The position numbers and the translations under genes are program-made. Positions 54,254 to 64,000 of a stretch of DNA of 64,000 nt are shown in pieces. Source of the stretch: Salipaludibacillus neizhouensis (GTDB lineage Bacteria > Bacillota > Bacilli > Bacillales > Salisediminibacteriaceae); contig NZ_KZ614146.1 in NCBI RefSeq assembly GCF_002886185.1, forward strand, positions 3,073,924 through 3,137,923. Reading direction: 5' to 3'. How positions within the stretch are numbered: the first letter of the stretch is position 1; every line of letters starts with the position of its first letter. Below the pieces are notes generated by a model. The model had not been told where the DNA came from and ran no database searches. It saw nothing but the letters and a program-made list of their open reading frames with translations.

Positions 54254-55033
54254 TTAAGAAGTTGTGACGCTTCCCTTAACATTGACTAATGAATTTTTTA
54301 AAGTTCCAATTTCTTTAATTTCACATTCAATGACATCCCCAGCTCCAATTAGCTCTGCTCCAAGAGGACTACCAGTTAAAATAACATCCCCTGGCATTAA
54401 TGTCATCACATTTGATAAGTAGGAAATCATTTCACGTATAGGTACAATCAATAACTCCGTGCCACTGTTTTGCTTTTCAATATCATTAACTCTTGCCTTT
54501 ACTCTAATCTCGGAAGGATCTAATTTTGTCTCAATAACTGGTCCAAGTGGTGTAAAGGTGTCGAAAGCTTTTCCAATTGTCCATTGCCCTGCTTCATGAA
54601 AATATTGTGGTGCTGTTACATCATTTGCTACCGTATATCCAAATACATAATCAAAAACCTCTGATTCTTTTATTTTCTTAGCTTTTTTTCCAATGACAAC
54701 AGCTAATTCTGATTCAAATTTCACTTGCTCAATCTCACCTGGAATTACAATTTGATCATCAGTCCCAATAACTGATGATGTCGGTTTAAAGAAAAATACC
54801 GGTATGTCTGGAAGAGTAGCTGGGCGTTCTTCAACCTTTGATACATAATTGGCTCCGATCCCAATTATCTGATTTGGCTCTAAAGGAGCAAGAAATTTCA
54901 CTTCTTTAGTCAAATACTCTCCCCCTGTATATTCCCACTCAGCAAAAATGTCACCTCTTACTTCTTTAATAGACTGTTGTTCAATAATCCCCTTACTAAT
55001 TTTAGAATTAACAGAAAATCTAACGAATTTCAT
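54254..55033 (-). CDS. Fumarylacetoacetate hydrolase-family protein
   Basis: The 259-residue protein starts at ATG 55033 (MKFVRFSVNSKISKG) after AGAGGAG; six upstream codons are ignored. FAH signature: GIGANYVSKVEE, FFFKPTSSVIGTDD, then the metal site FESELAVVIGKKAKK (Glu, Glu) and YTVANDVTAPQ (Asp), and TGSPLGAEL near the end. The family hydrolyses or decarboxylates beta-diketo/oxaloacetate-type acids. As the last gene of the glc operon, 14 nt after the malic enzyme, it may act on oxaloacetate or an acylpyruvate; this is inference. Confidence 0.87.
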   Translation of the reverse strand: MKFVRFSVNSKISKGIIEQQSIKEVRGDIFAEWEYTGGEYLTKEVKFLAPLEPNQIIGIGANYVSKVEERPATLPDIPVFFFKPTSSVIGTDDQIVIPGEIEQVKFESELAVVIGKKAKKIKESEVFDYVFGYTVANDVTAPQYFHEAGQWTIGKAFDTFTPLGPVIETKLDPSEIRVKARVNDIEKQNSGTELLIVPIREMISYLSNVMTLMPGDVILTGSPLGAELIGAGDVIECEIKEIGTLKNSLVNVKGSVTTS

Positions 55034-55047
55034 AATAATTTCTCCTC

Positions 55048-56265
55048 TCATCCACTAATAGTGATTTGATCATGCTCTAAATGAATTGTTTTTCTTGCAA
55101 CACCTGTTTCAATCGCCGCATTGGCAACAGCATTTGAAACAGCTTGAACTACGCGTTCGTCAAACGGATTTGGAATAACATAATCATTTCTTAGCAAGCT
55201 TGAATCTACTAGGTTAGCAATCGCATAAACAGCTGCTAGCTTCATTTCTTCATTAATTTCTGAGGCTAATACTTGAAGTGCTCCTTTAAAAACACCAGGG
55301 AAGGCAAGAACATTATTCACTTGGTTTGGTAGATCTGACCGTCCAGTCCCCACAACTGTTGCACCTGCTGCTGTTGCTATGTCAGGCATAATTTCTGGAA
55401 TTGGATTTGCCATAGCGAAAATAATAGCATTCCGATTCATTGAATGAATCATTTCAGGTGTGATAGCTCCTGCAACAGATACCCCTATAAATACATCTGT
55501 TCCTCTAATCACATCTTCCAAGGAGCCAGAAATTCTGTTTTTATTTGTTTGCTCAGCTAAGGTTTCCTTAATAGGATTCATTCCATCTATTCGTTCCTTA
55601 TAAATAGCACCCTTAGAATCACATAAAATAATATCCTGTACCCCAAGATTTAAAAGCAGCTTGGTTACAGCTACTCCTGCAGCACCTGCGCCATTTACAA
55701 CTACTTTTACATCCTCAATATTCTTTTGTACTAATTTTAAAGCATTAATAAGTGCTGCACATGTAACAATGGCTGTTCCGTGCTGATCATCATGGAATAC
55801 TGGAATATTCATTTCTTTCTTTAGTCTTTCTTCAATAATAAAGCAATTTGGAGCTGAAATATCTTCTAGGTTAATACCTCCAAAGGTGGGCTCCAATGCT
55901 TTTACTGTGCTGATAATTAGCTCTGGATCTTGAGTGTTTAAACAGATTGGAAAAGCATCAATACCCGCAAAGCCCTTGAAAAGCGCAGCCTTTCCTTCCA
56001 TGACTGGCATAGAGGCACCACCACCAATATTGCCTAAGCCAAGAACAGCAGACCCATCAGAAACAACAGCTACTGCGTTTCCTTTAATGGTATAATCATA
56101 AATTTTGTCAGGGTTATGAAATATTTCTTCACAAGGTGCCGCTACTCCAGGAGAATAAACTAAGCTTAAATCTTGCATATTTTCAATGGTCATTTTGACG
56201 CCTATTTTTAATTTACCTTTATATCTACTGTGCAATTCTAAAGACTTAGTACTAAGCTCCTCCAT
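55048..56265 (-). CDS. Malic enzyme
   Basis: The 405-residue enzyme starts at ATG 56265 ([20 protein letters not shown]) behind GGGGG; 15 upstream codons lack a site. Catalytic Tyr in [16 protein letters not shown] (about 37), Lys in [19 protein letters not shown], metal ligands in [11 protein letters not shown] and [12 protein letters not shown](P) site [12 protein letters not shown]. It oxidatively decarboxylates malate to pyruvate. Length matches the short bacterial type (YtsJ-like). In the operon it follows malate synthase, completing glycolate to pyruvate. Confidence 0.93.
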   Translation of the reverse strand: MEELSTKSLELHSRYKGKLKIGVKMTIENMQDLSLVYSPGVAAPCEEIFHNPDKIYDYTIKGNAVAVVSDGSAVLGLGNIGGGASMPVMEGKAALFKGFAGIDAFPICLNTQDPELIISTVKALEPTFGGINLEDISAPNCFIIEERLKKEMNIPVFHDDQHGTAIVTCAALINALKLVQKNIEDVKVVVNGAGAAGVAVTKLLLNLGVQDIILCDSKGAIYKERIDGMNPIKETLAEQTNKNRISGSLEDVIRGTDVFIGVSVAGAITPEMIHSMNRNAIIFAMANPIPEIMPDIATAAGATVVGTGRSDLPNQVNNVLAFPGVFKGALQVLASEINEEMKLAAVYAIANLVDSSLLRNDYVIPNPFDERVVQAVSNAVANAAIETGVARKTIHLEHDQITISG

Positions 56266-56344
56266 AACTTTATTCCCCCAGTATAAAAATCTAAATTTGC
56301 TCATTTTCAATCAAATAATTATAAAACCATGAGATTTTTATAAC

Positions 56345-56374
56345 GTGTTCAAGCAATCATGATTGCTTGAACAC
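56345..56374. repeat. 30-nt perfect palindrome between glcB and the malic enzyme gene
   Basis: GTGTTCAAGCAATCA and its exact complement meet without a loop, in the 131-nt gap after glcB. There is no U-run, so it could be an RNA-processing or partial-stop hairpin that lowers expression of the last two genes. Confidence 0.55.
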
Positions 56375-56396
56375 TAACTACTATTGCGTTGGTTGA

Positions 56397-58577
56397 TTAA
56401 GATTGTTTTATTTTACTTTTTGCCTTCGCTTCAATACGACGACGGTGTAAAATCGGCTCTGTGTACCCACTTGGTTGGTCATACCCTTGAAACACTAAGT
56501 CACATGCCGCTTGGAAAGAGATAGAGTTATCATAATCTGGTGCCATTGGAACATATTCTGGATCTCCTGCATTTTGCTCATCTACTACTTTAGCCATACG
56601 CTTTAAAATTTCCATGAGTTGTTCCTCTGTACAAATATCATGATGTAACCAATTCGCCATATGCTGACTAGAAATACGAAGAGTTGCGCGGTCCTCCATT
56701 AATCCGACATTGTTAATGTCAGGAACTTTAGAACAACCTATTCCTAGCTCTATCCAACGAACGACATACCCTAAAATTCCTTGCGCATTATTATCTAACT
56801 CTGCTTGTATCTCTTCTACACTCCAATTTGGATTTTCAGCAACCGGAACTTGTAAAATGTCATCTTTAAAATCAACCTTATTAGATGCAATTTCTTGTTG
56901 GACATTTTTTACATGGATTTGATGATAATGAAGTGCATGTAATGTGGCAGCTGTTGGTGAAGGTACCCAAGCCGTATTTGCTCCAGCATGTAATTGACTT
57001 CCTTTTTGTTGTATCATATCAGCCATTAATTCAGGCATCGCCCACATCCCTTTACCAATCTGGGCTTTCCCTCGTAAACCTACTGATAACCCTACCATTA
57101 CATTTGACTTTTCATAGCCATTTAACCATGTAGAGGATTTCATATCCTTTTTCCGAATCATAGGACCAGACTCCATAGATGTATGCATTTCATCTCCAGT
57201 ACGATCTAAGAAACCAGTATTAATAAACACAATTCTTTCCTTAACTGCATGAATACAATTCTTTAAATTTAATGATGTACGTCGCTCTTCATCCATTACA
57301 CCAATTTTTACCGTGTTTCTTTCAAGCCCAAGAATATCTTCCACACGGTCAAAAAGTTCATTAGCAAAATCCACTTCTTCTGAGCCATGCATTTTCGGCT
57401 TTACGATGTAGATTGAACCTTTTGATGAGTTTTGATAGGTTCCATTTCTTAATAAAGTGTGCTTTCCAATTAAGCTTGTAATCATGCAATCTAAAAATCC
57501 TTCTGGTACTTCATTGCCGTTTTCATCTAAAACGGCATTACTTGTCATCAAATGCCCTACATTTCGAACAAACATCAATGAACGTCCTGATAAAGTAAAT
57601 GCCTTATCACCTGGTGACTTATATTCCCGATCAGGATTTAGTGTGCGTGTAATCGTTTTATTCCCTTTTTTAAAGGATGTCGATAAGTCACCTTTCATTA
57701 AGCCTAACCAGTTTGAATAAACAAGTACCTTATCCTCAGCATCTACTGCTGCTACTGAATCTTCACAGTCCATAATTGTCGTAATGGCAGATTCTACTAA
57801 TATATCCTTTACATGTGCAGAATCTGATTTGCCAATAGGATGAGTGCTGTCAATTTGAATTTCAAAATGTAAATCATGATTTTTTAATAGCAGTGCAGTC
57901 GGTTCACCAGCTGTACCTTTGTACCCAACAAATTTTGTAGCATCGAGTATTCTTGTCGTTTTTCCGTTAGAAAGCTCAACAGACAGTTCTTCGTTTATAA
58001 TCGTGTAATTCACTGCATCCTTATGAGATCCAACCTTTAGTGGTACGGTGTCATCAAGAAAGCTTTTAGCATACTCAATGACTTTTTCTCCTCTAATTGG
58101 GTTATAGGCATTTATTTTTTTTGCTCCATTTTCTTCACTAATCACATCCGTACCATATAGTGCATCATATAAACTTCCCCAACGTGCGTTTGCAGCATTA
58201 ATGGCATAACGTCCATTATTTACTGGAACTACAAGCTGTGGCCCAGCTTGAATGGCAACCTCATCATCGACATTTTCTGTAGTGATTTCAAAATCACTCA
58301 CTTCCGTTTCTAAATAACCAATATCAGTTAAAAATTCCTTATATGCATCAAAACTATAGTCATGATTCTCTTTATTCCATGTATGAATCTTTGTTTGTAT
58401 TTCTTCACGTTTGTTTAATAATGCCTTATTTTTGGGAGCTAAATCTGTTACAAGGCTTCCAAATCCTTCCCAAAACTCCTCACTTGTCACTTGACTATCT
58501 GGAATCACTTTTGAATTAATAAAATCATATAATTCCTCGGCCACTTGTAATTTTTTAATTTTCACATGGTTCGGCAT
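56397..58577 (-). CDS. glcB: Malate synthase G
   Basis: The 726-residue enzyme starts at ATG 58577 ([20 protein letters not shown]) after AAAGGAGGG; the frame extends 20 codons further without use. Length fits GlcB (723 in E. coli), much longer than malate synthase A. Blocks: [70 protein letters not shown] and [20 protein letters not shown], which includes the catalytic base region. It condenses glyoxylate with acetyl-CoA to malate. In this operon it takes glyoxylate directly from GlcDEF. Confidence 0.95.
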   Translation of the reverse strand: MPNHVKIKKLQVAEELYDFINSKVIPDSQVTSEEFWEGFGSLVTDLAPKNKALLNKREEIQTKIHTWNKENHDYSFDAYKEFLTDIGYLETEVSDFEITTENVDDEVAIQAGPQLVVPVNNGRYAINAANARWGSLYDALYGTDVISEENGAKKINAYNPIRGEKVIEYAKSFLDDTVPLKVGSHKDAVNYTIINEELSVELSNGKTTRILDATKFVGYKGTAGEPTALLLKNHDLHFEIQIDSTHPIGKSDSAHVKDILVESAITTIMDCEDSVAAVDAEDKVLVYSNWLGLMKGDLSTSFKKGNKTITRTLNPDREYKSPGDKAFTLSGRSLMFVRNVGHLMTSNAVLDENGNEVPEGFLDCMITSLIGKHTLLRNGTYQNSSKGSIYIVKPKMHGSEEVDFANELFDRVEDILGLERNTVKIGVMDEERRTSLNLKNCIHAVKERIVFINTGFLDRTGDEMHTSMESGPMIRKKDMKSSTWLNGYEKSNVMVGLSVGLRGKAQIGKGMWAMPELMADMIQQKGSQLHAGANTAWVPSPTAATLHALHYHQIHVKNVQQEIASNKVDFKDDILQVPVAENPNWSVEEIQAELDNNAQGILGYVVRWIELGIGCSKVPDINNVGLMEDRATLRISSQHMANWLHHDICTEEQLMEILKRMAKVVDEQNAGDPEYVPMAPDYDNSISFQAACDLVFQGYDQPSGYTEPILHRRRIEAKAKSKIKQS

Positions 58578-58640
58578 GTAATTCCCTCCTTTTAATGTTA
58601 GGTGATTTTTAAAATTATTTAACGCTACAGATGACAATTT

Positions 58641-60122
58641 TTAAGAAAATTCTAATAATTTTTCTTCTGATTTAACGGATGTTGCTTTCATTTCTTTCTT
58701 TATTTCTACACATCTGCCCGGGCTTGGAAAAATCTTCCCGGCATTCAAGAGGTTTTTAGGATTAAACACTTCACGAATCGCTGTCTGTGCTTGAATTTCT
58801 TCTTCATTAAACACAAATCTCATTTCTTCCATTTTCTCAATTCCAACACCATGCTCACCAGTAATTGACCCACCTACATCAGCACATGCTTTTAGACAAG
58901 CAGTTCCTGCCTTTAATGCTTTTTCAGTTTCTCCTGGTTTCCTTGAATCAAATAAGACAAGAGGATGAAGGTTACCGTCGCCTGCATGAAATATATTTGC
59001 TATCCGAAGTCCAACTTCCTCGCTTACTTGATTAATTCGTTCTAAAACTTCTGGAAGCTTACTTCGTGGGATCACACCATCTTGTACTAAATAATCGGGA
59101 GATATGGCTCCCATAGCCCCAAAACCTGTTTTGCGATTGGCCCACCATCTTGCTCTTTCTTGTTCATTTTGAGCGACCTTTACCTCTCGCACATTTCTTT
59201 TCTTACATACTTCAAGAATTTCTTTTATTTGTTCATCAATCCCTGCTTCTATCCCATCTACTTCAATCAGTAAAAGTGCTGCAATATCCTTTGGATGACC
59301 TACAGGAAATGATGCTGCTTCAACTCCTTCAATTGCAATCTTATCCATCATTTCAAGAGCGGCTGGAACAATACCCGCTGATATAATATCAGAAACAGCA
59401 TAGCTCCCATCTGAAACTTTATCAAAATAGGCTAATACCGTTTGTTTAGCTTCTGGGTTCTTTAAAATTCGAACTGTAATTTTTGTTACAATGCCTAATG
59501 TTCCTTCAGAGCCTGTTAGTAATCCAAGCAAATCATATCCTGGAGCATCAGGTATGCCATCACTACTAATTTCAATAATCTCGCCGTTTGGAAGGACAAC
59601 TTCGAGTCCTAAAATATGATTTGTGGTCACACCGTACTTTAAACAATGGGCCCCGCCAGCATTTTCAGCAACATTTCCACCGATTGTACAGCAATACTGA
59701 CTTGAAGGATCTGGAGCGTAATAATATCCCTTTTCTGAGATGGAATTGGTCAATTTCAGATTCACAAAACCAGGCTCTACAACTGCACGCCGGTTTTCTA
59801 AGTCAACATGAACAAGTCGTTTCATTCGAACAAGACTAATGATGACCTCCTCGTTGATGGGAATAGCTCCACCACTTAACCCAGTACCCGCTCCTCTAGC
59901 AAGAAATGGGAGATTATGTGAGGCACAATATTTTACAATGGCAGCTACCTCTTCTGTATTTTTAGGAAATACTACGGCTTTAGGCATGTGCCTATGAATG
60001 GTGAAACCATCACAGTCATAGGCAAGTAAATCTTCCTTTAAATAAAGGATTGATTTTGGCCCATTTACAATTTCCGCTAGTTTTTTGATATGCTTATCTT
60101 TGGTTTTTAGTTTTAAAGGCAT
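58641..60122 (-). CDS. glcD: Glycolate oxidase subunit GlcD (FAD-linked)
   Basis: The 493-residue subunit starts at ATG 60122 (MPLKLKTKDKHIKKLAEIVN) behind AAGGAGG. The FAD domain (PCMH type) includes PFLARGAGTGLSGGAIPINE near 85 and CTIGGNVAENAGGAHCLKYG near 140. The C-terminal cap has NIFHAGDGNLHPLVLFD and GGSITGEHGVGIEKM. It oxidises glycolate (or D-lactate) to glyoxylate (pyruvate), with electrons passing to GlcF and quinone. It lies one base past the glcF stop, so is translationally coupled. Confidence 0.93.
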   Translation of the reverse strand: MPLKLKTKDKHIKKLAEIVNGPKSILYLKEDLLAYDCDGFTIHRHMPKAVVFPKNTEEVAAIVKYCASHNLPFLARGAGTGLSGGAIPINEEVIISLVRMKRLVHVDLENRRAVVEPGFVNLKLTNSISEKGYYYAPDPSSQYCCTIGGNVAENAGGAHCLKYGVTTNHILGLEVVLPNGEIIEISSDGIPDAPGYDLLGLLTGSEGTLGIVTKITVRILKNPEAKQTVLAYFDKVSDGSYAVSDIISAGIVPAALEMMDKIAIEGVEAASFPVGHPKDIAALLLIEVDGIEAGIDEQIKEILEVCKKRNVREVKVAQNEQERARWWANRKTGFGAMGAISPDYLVQDGVIPRSKLPEVLERINQVSEEVGLRIANIFHAGDGNLHPLVLFDSRKPGETEKALKAGTACLKACADVGGSITGEHGVGIEKMEEMRFVFNEEEIQAQTAIREVFNPKNLLNAGKIFPSPGRCVEIKKEMKATSVKSEEKLLEFS

Positions 60123-60123
60123 A

Positions 60124-61497
60124 TTATTTCTCACCTCCTTTATTACTCTTCTCTTTTTCCGCATCCTTTTTATAAGCCCAATCTAACAATTGAATGGTAT
60201 GGACTACCTGTTGGCTTCTTCCATACTTTTCAACACCGATTGCCATTTGGAGCATACAACCTGGGTTACCCATCGAAATCATATCGACATCATCAGGTAC
60301 GTTTTCCATTTTTCTTTCCAACACAGCCCCAGCCATTTCCGGATTTGTAATATTATATATACCAGCACTTCCACAACAACGATCTGAATTCGGCATATGA
60401 ACCATTTCCACACCCGGAATATCTAATAGAATTTTACGCGGCTCTTCGCGAATACCTTGACCATGTGCTAAATGACATGCATCGTGATAGGTTAACCGAG
60501 TCTTAATTTCAGACTTTGGCTTTTCGTAACCATTGTCATGCACATATTTCGATACATCCTCAACCTTAGCAGCAAACACTTCTGCCTTTTCTTTCCACTC
60601 AGCATCTTCACGGAATAATTCCGGGTAATCCTTTAACATACATCCGCATCCAGCCGCGTTCACAATGACCTTATCCGCATCTTTGAACGCCTCAATATTT
60701 TGCTTTGCTAGTTTTCTACCCGTTTCTCTGTCTCCGGCATGAACATGTAAGGCGCCACAGCATGTTTGTTTTTTCGGAATGGAGACATTATGTCCATTAT
60801 GAGTGAGGACATTAATGGTAGATTCATTGATATCACTAAACATGACATCCATAATACAGCCTGTTAAAAAAGACACCGTACCTTTTTCGGTTCCTTTTGC
60901 TTTAATGACCTCTTCGTTTTTGAATAACTTTCGAACAGGTACTTTAATTTCTGGCATGACAGCTTCCATCTCTACAAGGTGTGAAGGCATAATATTAATA
61001 AGTCTTGTTTTTCGAACAAGGTTTTGCACGCCACTTTTTTGATAAAATTTTAATAACCCACCAAAGGAATTCATGCGGTTTGGATAAGGGAATAATTCTT
61101 CTAAAAATAACTTACTTACCATCCCTTTCCATCCTTTAAGCGGCATGGCTTGACGAATCTGACCACGTGCTTCTTCGATCAAGCCTCCTACATCAACATC
61201 TGCTGGACATGCAGTTGTACATGCACGACAATCTAAACACTGATTAACAGGATCCATGAATTGTTCATTTACCTCTAATTTTCCTTCCGCTACAGACTGA
61301 ATAAGATGAACACGTCCTCGTGGTGAATGTTGTTCTTGACCTGTTAACTCGTAGGTAGGACAAGCTTCTAAACACATCCCACAATGAACACAATCCGCCC
61401 ATTTATTTTCATCTGGCGCGTCACTCCAGAGGTAATTACTTAAGCTTGTTGTGGTGCATGCAGGTTCATTTTTCACGTCATTTTCCTTTAGAACCAT
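60124..61497 (-). CDS. glcF: Glycolate oxidase iron-sulfur subunit GlcF
   Basis: The 457-residue protein is taken from ATG 61497, eight bases after GGGAGGG; ATG 61503 overlaps the glcE stop as ATGA but is too near the ribosome site. Two 4Fe-4S motifs are near the N-terminus (CVHCGMCLEACP, CLDCRACTTACP), and two CCG domains follow (KKQTCCGALHVHAG, SDRCCGSAGIYN). It carries electrons from GlcD to the quinone pool at the membrane. Position between glcE and glcD is as in many Bacillota. Confidence 0.93.
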   Translation of the reverse strand: MVLKENDVKNEPACTTTSLSNYLWSDAPDENKWADCVHCGMCLEACPTYELTGQEQHSPRGRVHLIQSVAEGKLEVNEQFMDPVNQCLDCRACTTACPADVDVGGLIEEARGQIRQAMPLKGWKGMVSKLFLEELFPYPNRMNSFGGLLKFYQKSGVQNLVRKTRLINIMPSHLVEMEAVMPEIKVPVRKLFKNEEVIKAKGTEKGTVSFLTGCIMDVMFSDINESTINVLTHNGHNVSIPKKQTCCGALHVHAGDRETGRKLAKQNIEAFKDADKVIVNAAGCGCMLKDYPELFREDAEWKEKAEVFAAKVEDVSKYVHDNGYEKPKSEIKTRLTYHDACHLAHGQGIREEPRKILLDIPGVEMVHMPNSDRCCGSAGIYNITNPEMAGAVLERKMENVPDDVDMISMGNPGCMLQMAIGVEKYGRSQQVVHTIQLLDWAYKKDAEKEKSNKGGEK

Positions 61498-61499
61498 AT

Positions 61500-62828
61500 T
61501 CATATCCCTCCCAAAAACCTCTTCTCGTTTAATACATGATTAGGGTCAATTTTAGATTTTATCCCTTCCATTAGAAATAAATATGTTGGTTTATCTCCCC
61601 AAACATTGATTTCCTGGCGTAAAGATAAAGGAGCATGCTTTATAATGACGTAGCCTTTAAGCCGACCCACGATTTGGCATAAATTGGTAATAACTGAAGC
61701 TACATCCTCCCTAGCACCCTTCAAATTTAATTGACATATGCCATGACCTAATCCACCATGAGCAGTGACAACAAGATTATGACTATCTTGCAGCATTTGT
61801 CCATCCCTAATGACATTTAGAACACTTAAATTTTTTACCCCAACCTTTAAACATGCCTCCGTTTCTTTTGTCTCAAGATTACCTTCAACCCCATTCGGAC
61901 TTATAGAATATAGTTGATTCCAAAACGATTGGAGCTCTTCGTTATCTAGCAAGATACTGAGTGTTGTTTGATCAGGTTTCATATCTTGGATCATCTTTAC
62001 TTGGTAATCAACTGAGCTCTCAACATCTTCAAAACTAATAGCTAAAGTAAATTGTTTTTTTCCTATTAATTTCTGTGCTAAAGAAGGGTTTAAAAACTCA
62101 AGAGAGACAGGCTCCATCATTGAATCTAATATTTTAACAGCAAAAGCATGAATATCTTCAAAGCTTCCTTCTGGGAACGAGATTAATACAACACTCTCTT
62201 TTTTAGGTAAGGGACGTAGCTTTAATGTCACTTCAGTGAATACTCCAAGTGTCCCCATAGAACCGATATACATCTTGTTCATATCATAACCTGCTACATT
62301 TTTTACAACCTTCCCACCAGATCGAATGATTGTTCCATCAGGGTAAATAATTCTTAATCCAATGACAGCATCTCTTGCAGAGCCATATCCTAATCTCTTT
62401 GGTCCACTATCGTTAGATGCAATGACTCCACCAATGGATGCATATTTCGGCCAGGAAGGATCTAATGAAACTTGTTGTTTATACTCACTTAAAAACTCCT
62501 GTAATTCTTGAAAGGAGGTTCCCGATTTTACCGTCACTGTCATATCACCAGCACCGTGTTCTACAATTCCTTTATACTTTGACAACGAAAGTAAAATATC
62601 GGCTGTTTCTTTTTCACCCCCAAAACCTTTTTTCGACCCATTTCCTTGTACAACTATTTTTTTCCCATGTTCATTTGCATACTGTAAAATAGTTACAATT
62701 TCATCTTCTGATTTGGGATAAACATGGACATAACCGTTATTCCCTAGGTCACAATTTGTTTGTGCCTGTTCCATTTCAACATCAGGAAAAGCGGTTCTTA
62801 ATTCTGATATAAACTCTTTAACAACCAT
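61500..62828 (-). CDS. glcE: Glycolate oxidase subunit GlcE (FAD-binding)
   Basis: The 442-residue protein starts at ATG 62828 after AAGGGAGG. FAD PCMH domain: KIVVQGNGSKKGFGG near 55, DPSWPKYASIGGVIASNDSG near 120 and SGGKVVKNVAGYDMNKMYIG near 170. It is longer than E. coli GlcE (350), with an extended C-terminal region. First gene of the operon glcE-glcF-glcD-glcB-mae-FAH, read leftward. Confidence 0.9.
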   Translation of the reverse strand: MVVKEFISELRTAFPDVEMEQAQTNCDLGNNGYVHVYPKSEDEIVTILQYANEHGKKIVVQGNGSKKGFGGEKETADILLSLSKYKGIVEHGAGDMTVTVKSGTSFQELQEFLSEYKQQVSLDPSWPKYASIGGVIASNDSGPKRLGYGSARDAVIGLRIIYPDGTIIRSGGKVVKNVAGYDMNKMYIGSMGTLGVFTEVTLKLRPLPKKESVVLISFPEGSFEDIHAFAVKILDSMMEPVSLEFLNPSLAQKLIGKKQFTLAISFEDVESSVDYQVKMIQDMKPDQTTLSILLDNEELQSFWNQLYSISPNGVEGNLETKETEACLKVGVKNLSVLNVIRDGQMLQDSHNLVVTAHGGLGHGICQLNLKGAREDVASVITNLCQIVGRLKGYVIIKHAPLSLRQEINVWGDKPTYLFLMEGIKSKIDPNHVLNEKRFLGGI

Positions 62829-63105
62829 TCAGAACACCTCCCTTTATTTCATCTATCTCCACTTACTTCTTTTTACTTATCCCCTATTATGATCGTATTG
62901 TCATAAAGCAATATTTGTTAGTTCAACTGGAAAAGTCACAAGTTTGGCTCGATTCCCCTTTTTTTCTCTTTCAAACTCATGAATCCATTTAATTACTGAC
63001 ATGTTGTTCATTCCTAGATTCGTCATTAAAGAAGCGATTTCCGAGATAGGTGTTGTCTTAATCTGAATCAATATTGAAAAATAATTAAAAATACAAAATA
63101 GATAC
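62829..63105 (-). other. Interval upstream of the glc operon
   Basis: It holds the glc leader and a coding-like frame without ribosome site (PISEIASLMTNLGMNNMS to KGNRAKLVTFPVEL on the minus strand), which I cannot assign and do not call as a gene. No cre site was found. Confidence 0.3.
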
Positions 63106-64000
63106 TTAGTTTTTAAATGCACTACGGACAAAATCAATATCCTCTAACACCTGCGGTCGGAAGCGTTCCCAAGAAAATGGCGTCTCACCTATGTGCATCA
63201 ATGGCTGCTCCACATAATGAGAGGAAGTCACTTCAATAAGATCATCCCAGTGCTTATTGGCGTGAGGTGATTCTAACCATTGTAATGCTTTTTTGTGTTC
63301 AGATTCATCTCCGGTCTTTACGAACATTTGATAACTAACCCCAGCACGGAGTTTACTTGCAAAATATAATCCCAATAGTGCCCAAGCCTTGATATCTGCC
63401 TTTTCGCAGCAAAGGACAGGTGAGTCAGTATCAGAAATCGATGCAATCAACTCAAGACCGTGCTGTGAATCCTTCTCTAATGTATCAGCTACTTGAATTG
63501 GAGTTACAAATCCTTCAGTTGATTCTTGATTAATTTCACGATCTACATAATCACGAATTGATAGATAAGTTGATTCTATTGGTCTGGTATTTAATAGATC
63601 TTCAAGCGAAATAAATGCTTTGCCCGAGTTATATCCTGAAGTATCTGTTGAAAGAAAACCTTCAGAATATAAAGTGAAATCCCATAAGGTTAAAAAAGAG
63701 GAGGCTAGTGCCAACGGCATTTTACTCACAGACGAATACGCCTCAAGCAGCGGACGACCGTTGGATTGACCGTATCGGCGTCCAAGCGCATTAGCAAACA
63801 CTTCATCAGGTGTCGAAGGATCGAATAATAATCTACCCCATAGCATATAGTATAACCATTGTTTTTCGAACGCATATGACCATTGGAAATGGTCACTTTC
63901 GCGAGAGTGAGAGTAATCATATGCTGGAATAAAACACTCAGATCCGATAAAATATCCTCCTACATAATCATGACCATTTCCCTTAATATGTTCTCTTATG
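63106..64000 (-). CDS. Unrecognised protein, C-terminal part (runs off the right edge)
   Basis: One frame is open from 64000 to the stop at 63106, about 297 residues, with no start inside the window. It begins HIKGNGHDYVGGYFIGSECF, then AYDYSHSRESDHFQWSYAFE, KQWLYYMLWGRLLFDPSTPD, EVFANALGRRYG. The phrase WGRLLFDPSTPDEVF is reminiscent of the barrel end of alpha-glucuronidase/DUF4838 and GH115-like proteins, followed by a helical C-terminal domain. I infer a large carbohydrate-active enzyme, not proven. It is read toward the glc operon, with a 277-nt gap. Confidence 0.6.
   Translation of the reverse strand, partial: IREHIKGNGHDYVGGYFIGSECFIPAYDYSHSRESDHFQWSYAFEKQWLYYMLWGRLLFDPSTPDEVFANALGRRYGQSNGRPLLEAYSSVSKMPLALASSFLTLWDFTLYSEGFLSTDTSGYNSGKAFISLEDLLNTRPIESTYLSIRDYVDREINQESTEGFVTPIQVADTLEKDSQHGLELIASISDTDSPVLCCEKADIKAWALLGLYFASKLRAGVSYQMFVKTGDESEHKKALQWLESPHANKHWDDLIEVTSSHYVEQPLMHIGETPFSWERFRPQVLEDIDFVRSAFKN

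Noticed and set aside
62901-63137. 78-codon frame upstream of glcE as a gene
   Set aside because: No ribosome site, and it overlaps the end of the right-edge gene in another frame; kept only as a coding-like note.

Overview
The window is low-GC DNA with strong AGGAGG-type ribosome binding sites, IstA/IstB insertion sequences, an unorthodox GlcDEF glycolate oxidase and several GPH-family sugar symporters. This fits a member of the Bacillaceae (Bacillota), possibly a halophilic or alkaliphilic soil or plant-litter genus. The genus is an inference. Most genes are on the minus strand.

Layout. 1-1160: start of an uncharacterised glycosidase that resembles the hypothetical glycosyl hydrolase family GHL6, running off the left edge. 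1.2-7.3 kb: a graveyard of mobile DNA holding an integrase tail, the 3' half of a selenocysteine tRNA (an attachment-site scar), two broken IS21-family elements, a second integrase fragment and a frameshifted sufB fragment. 7.3-12.7 kb: a glycerate kinase fossil, garR, an AraC regulator, an intact GHL6-like gene and a hydroxyacid dehydrogenase fossil. 13-29 kb: two GPH symporters, methylglyoxal synthase, an AraC regulator, a GH3 enzyme, a tannase/feruloyl-esterase-like protein, a GH43 gene broken by one nonsense codon, and a GH2 enzyme. 29-33.3 kb: a heterodimeric ABC exporter between fossils of a symporter and of a second GH2 gene. 33.4-42.7 kb: a short-chain dehydrogenase, GH1, GPH symporter, GH43 xylosidase, divergent AraC regulator and a second GH2. 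43-45.4 kb: cidAB with a divergent LysR regulator. 45.9-50.7 kb: GPH symporter, lipoprotein, 2-hydroxyacid dehydrogenase, glycerate kinase. 50.9-62.8 kb: CdaR-type regulator, MFS transporter, then the operon glcE-glcF-glcD-glcB-malic enzyme-FAH. 63.1 kb to the right edge: an incomplete unrecognised gene.

How it works together. None of the intact glycosidases shows a signal peptide, so short plant (hemicellulose-type) oligosaccharides are probably imported by the GPH symporters and cut in the cytoplasm by GH1, GH2, GH3, GH43 and the esterase-like protein, under AraC regulators and probably CcpA (cre-like sites). The right third would turn glycolate into glyoxylate, malate and pyruvate, and the 2-hydroxyacid dehydrogenase, GarR and glycerate kinase would handle C3 hydroxyacids.

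The two most unusual results are these. (1) The GHL6-like / 2-hydroxyacid dehydrogenase / glycerate kinase module occurs twice with reciprocal decay: each locus keeps genes that are fossils in the other, and a lipoprotein gene lies inside one fossil. (2) A 25-nt motif recurs five times, always upstream of glycosidase genes or their fossils, and once next to an AraC gene; it is a candidate operator of an undescribed regulon.
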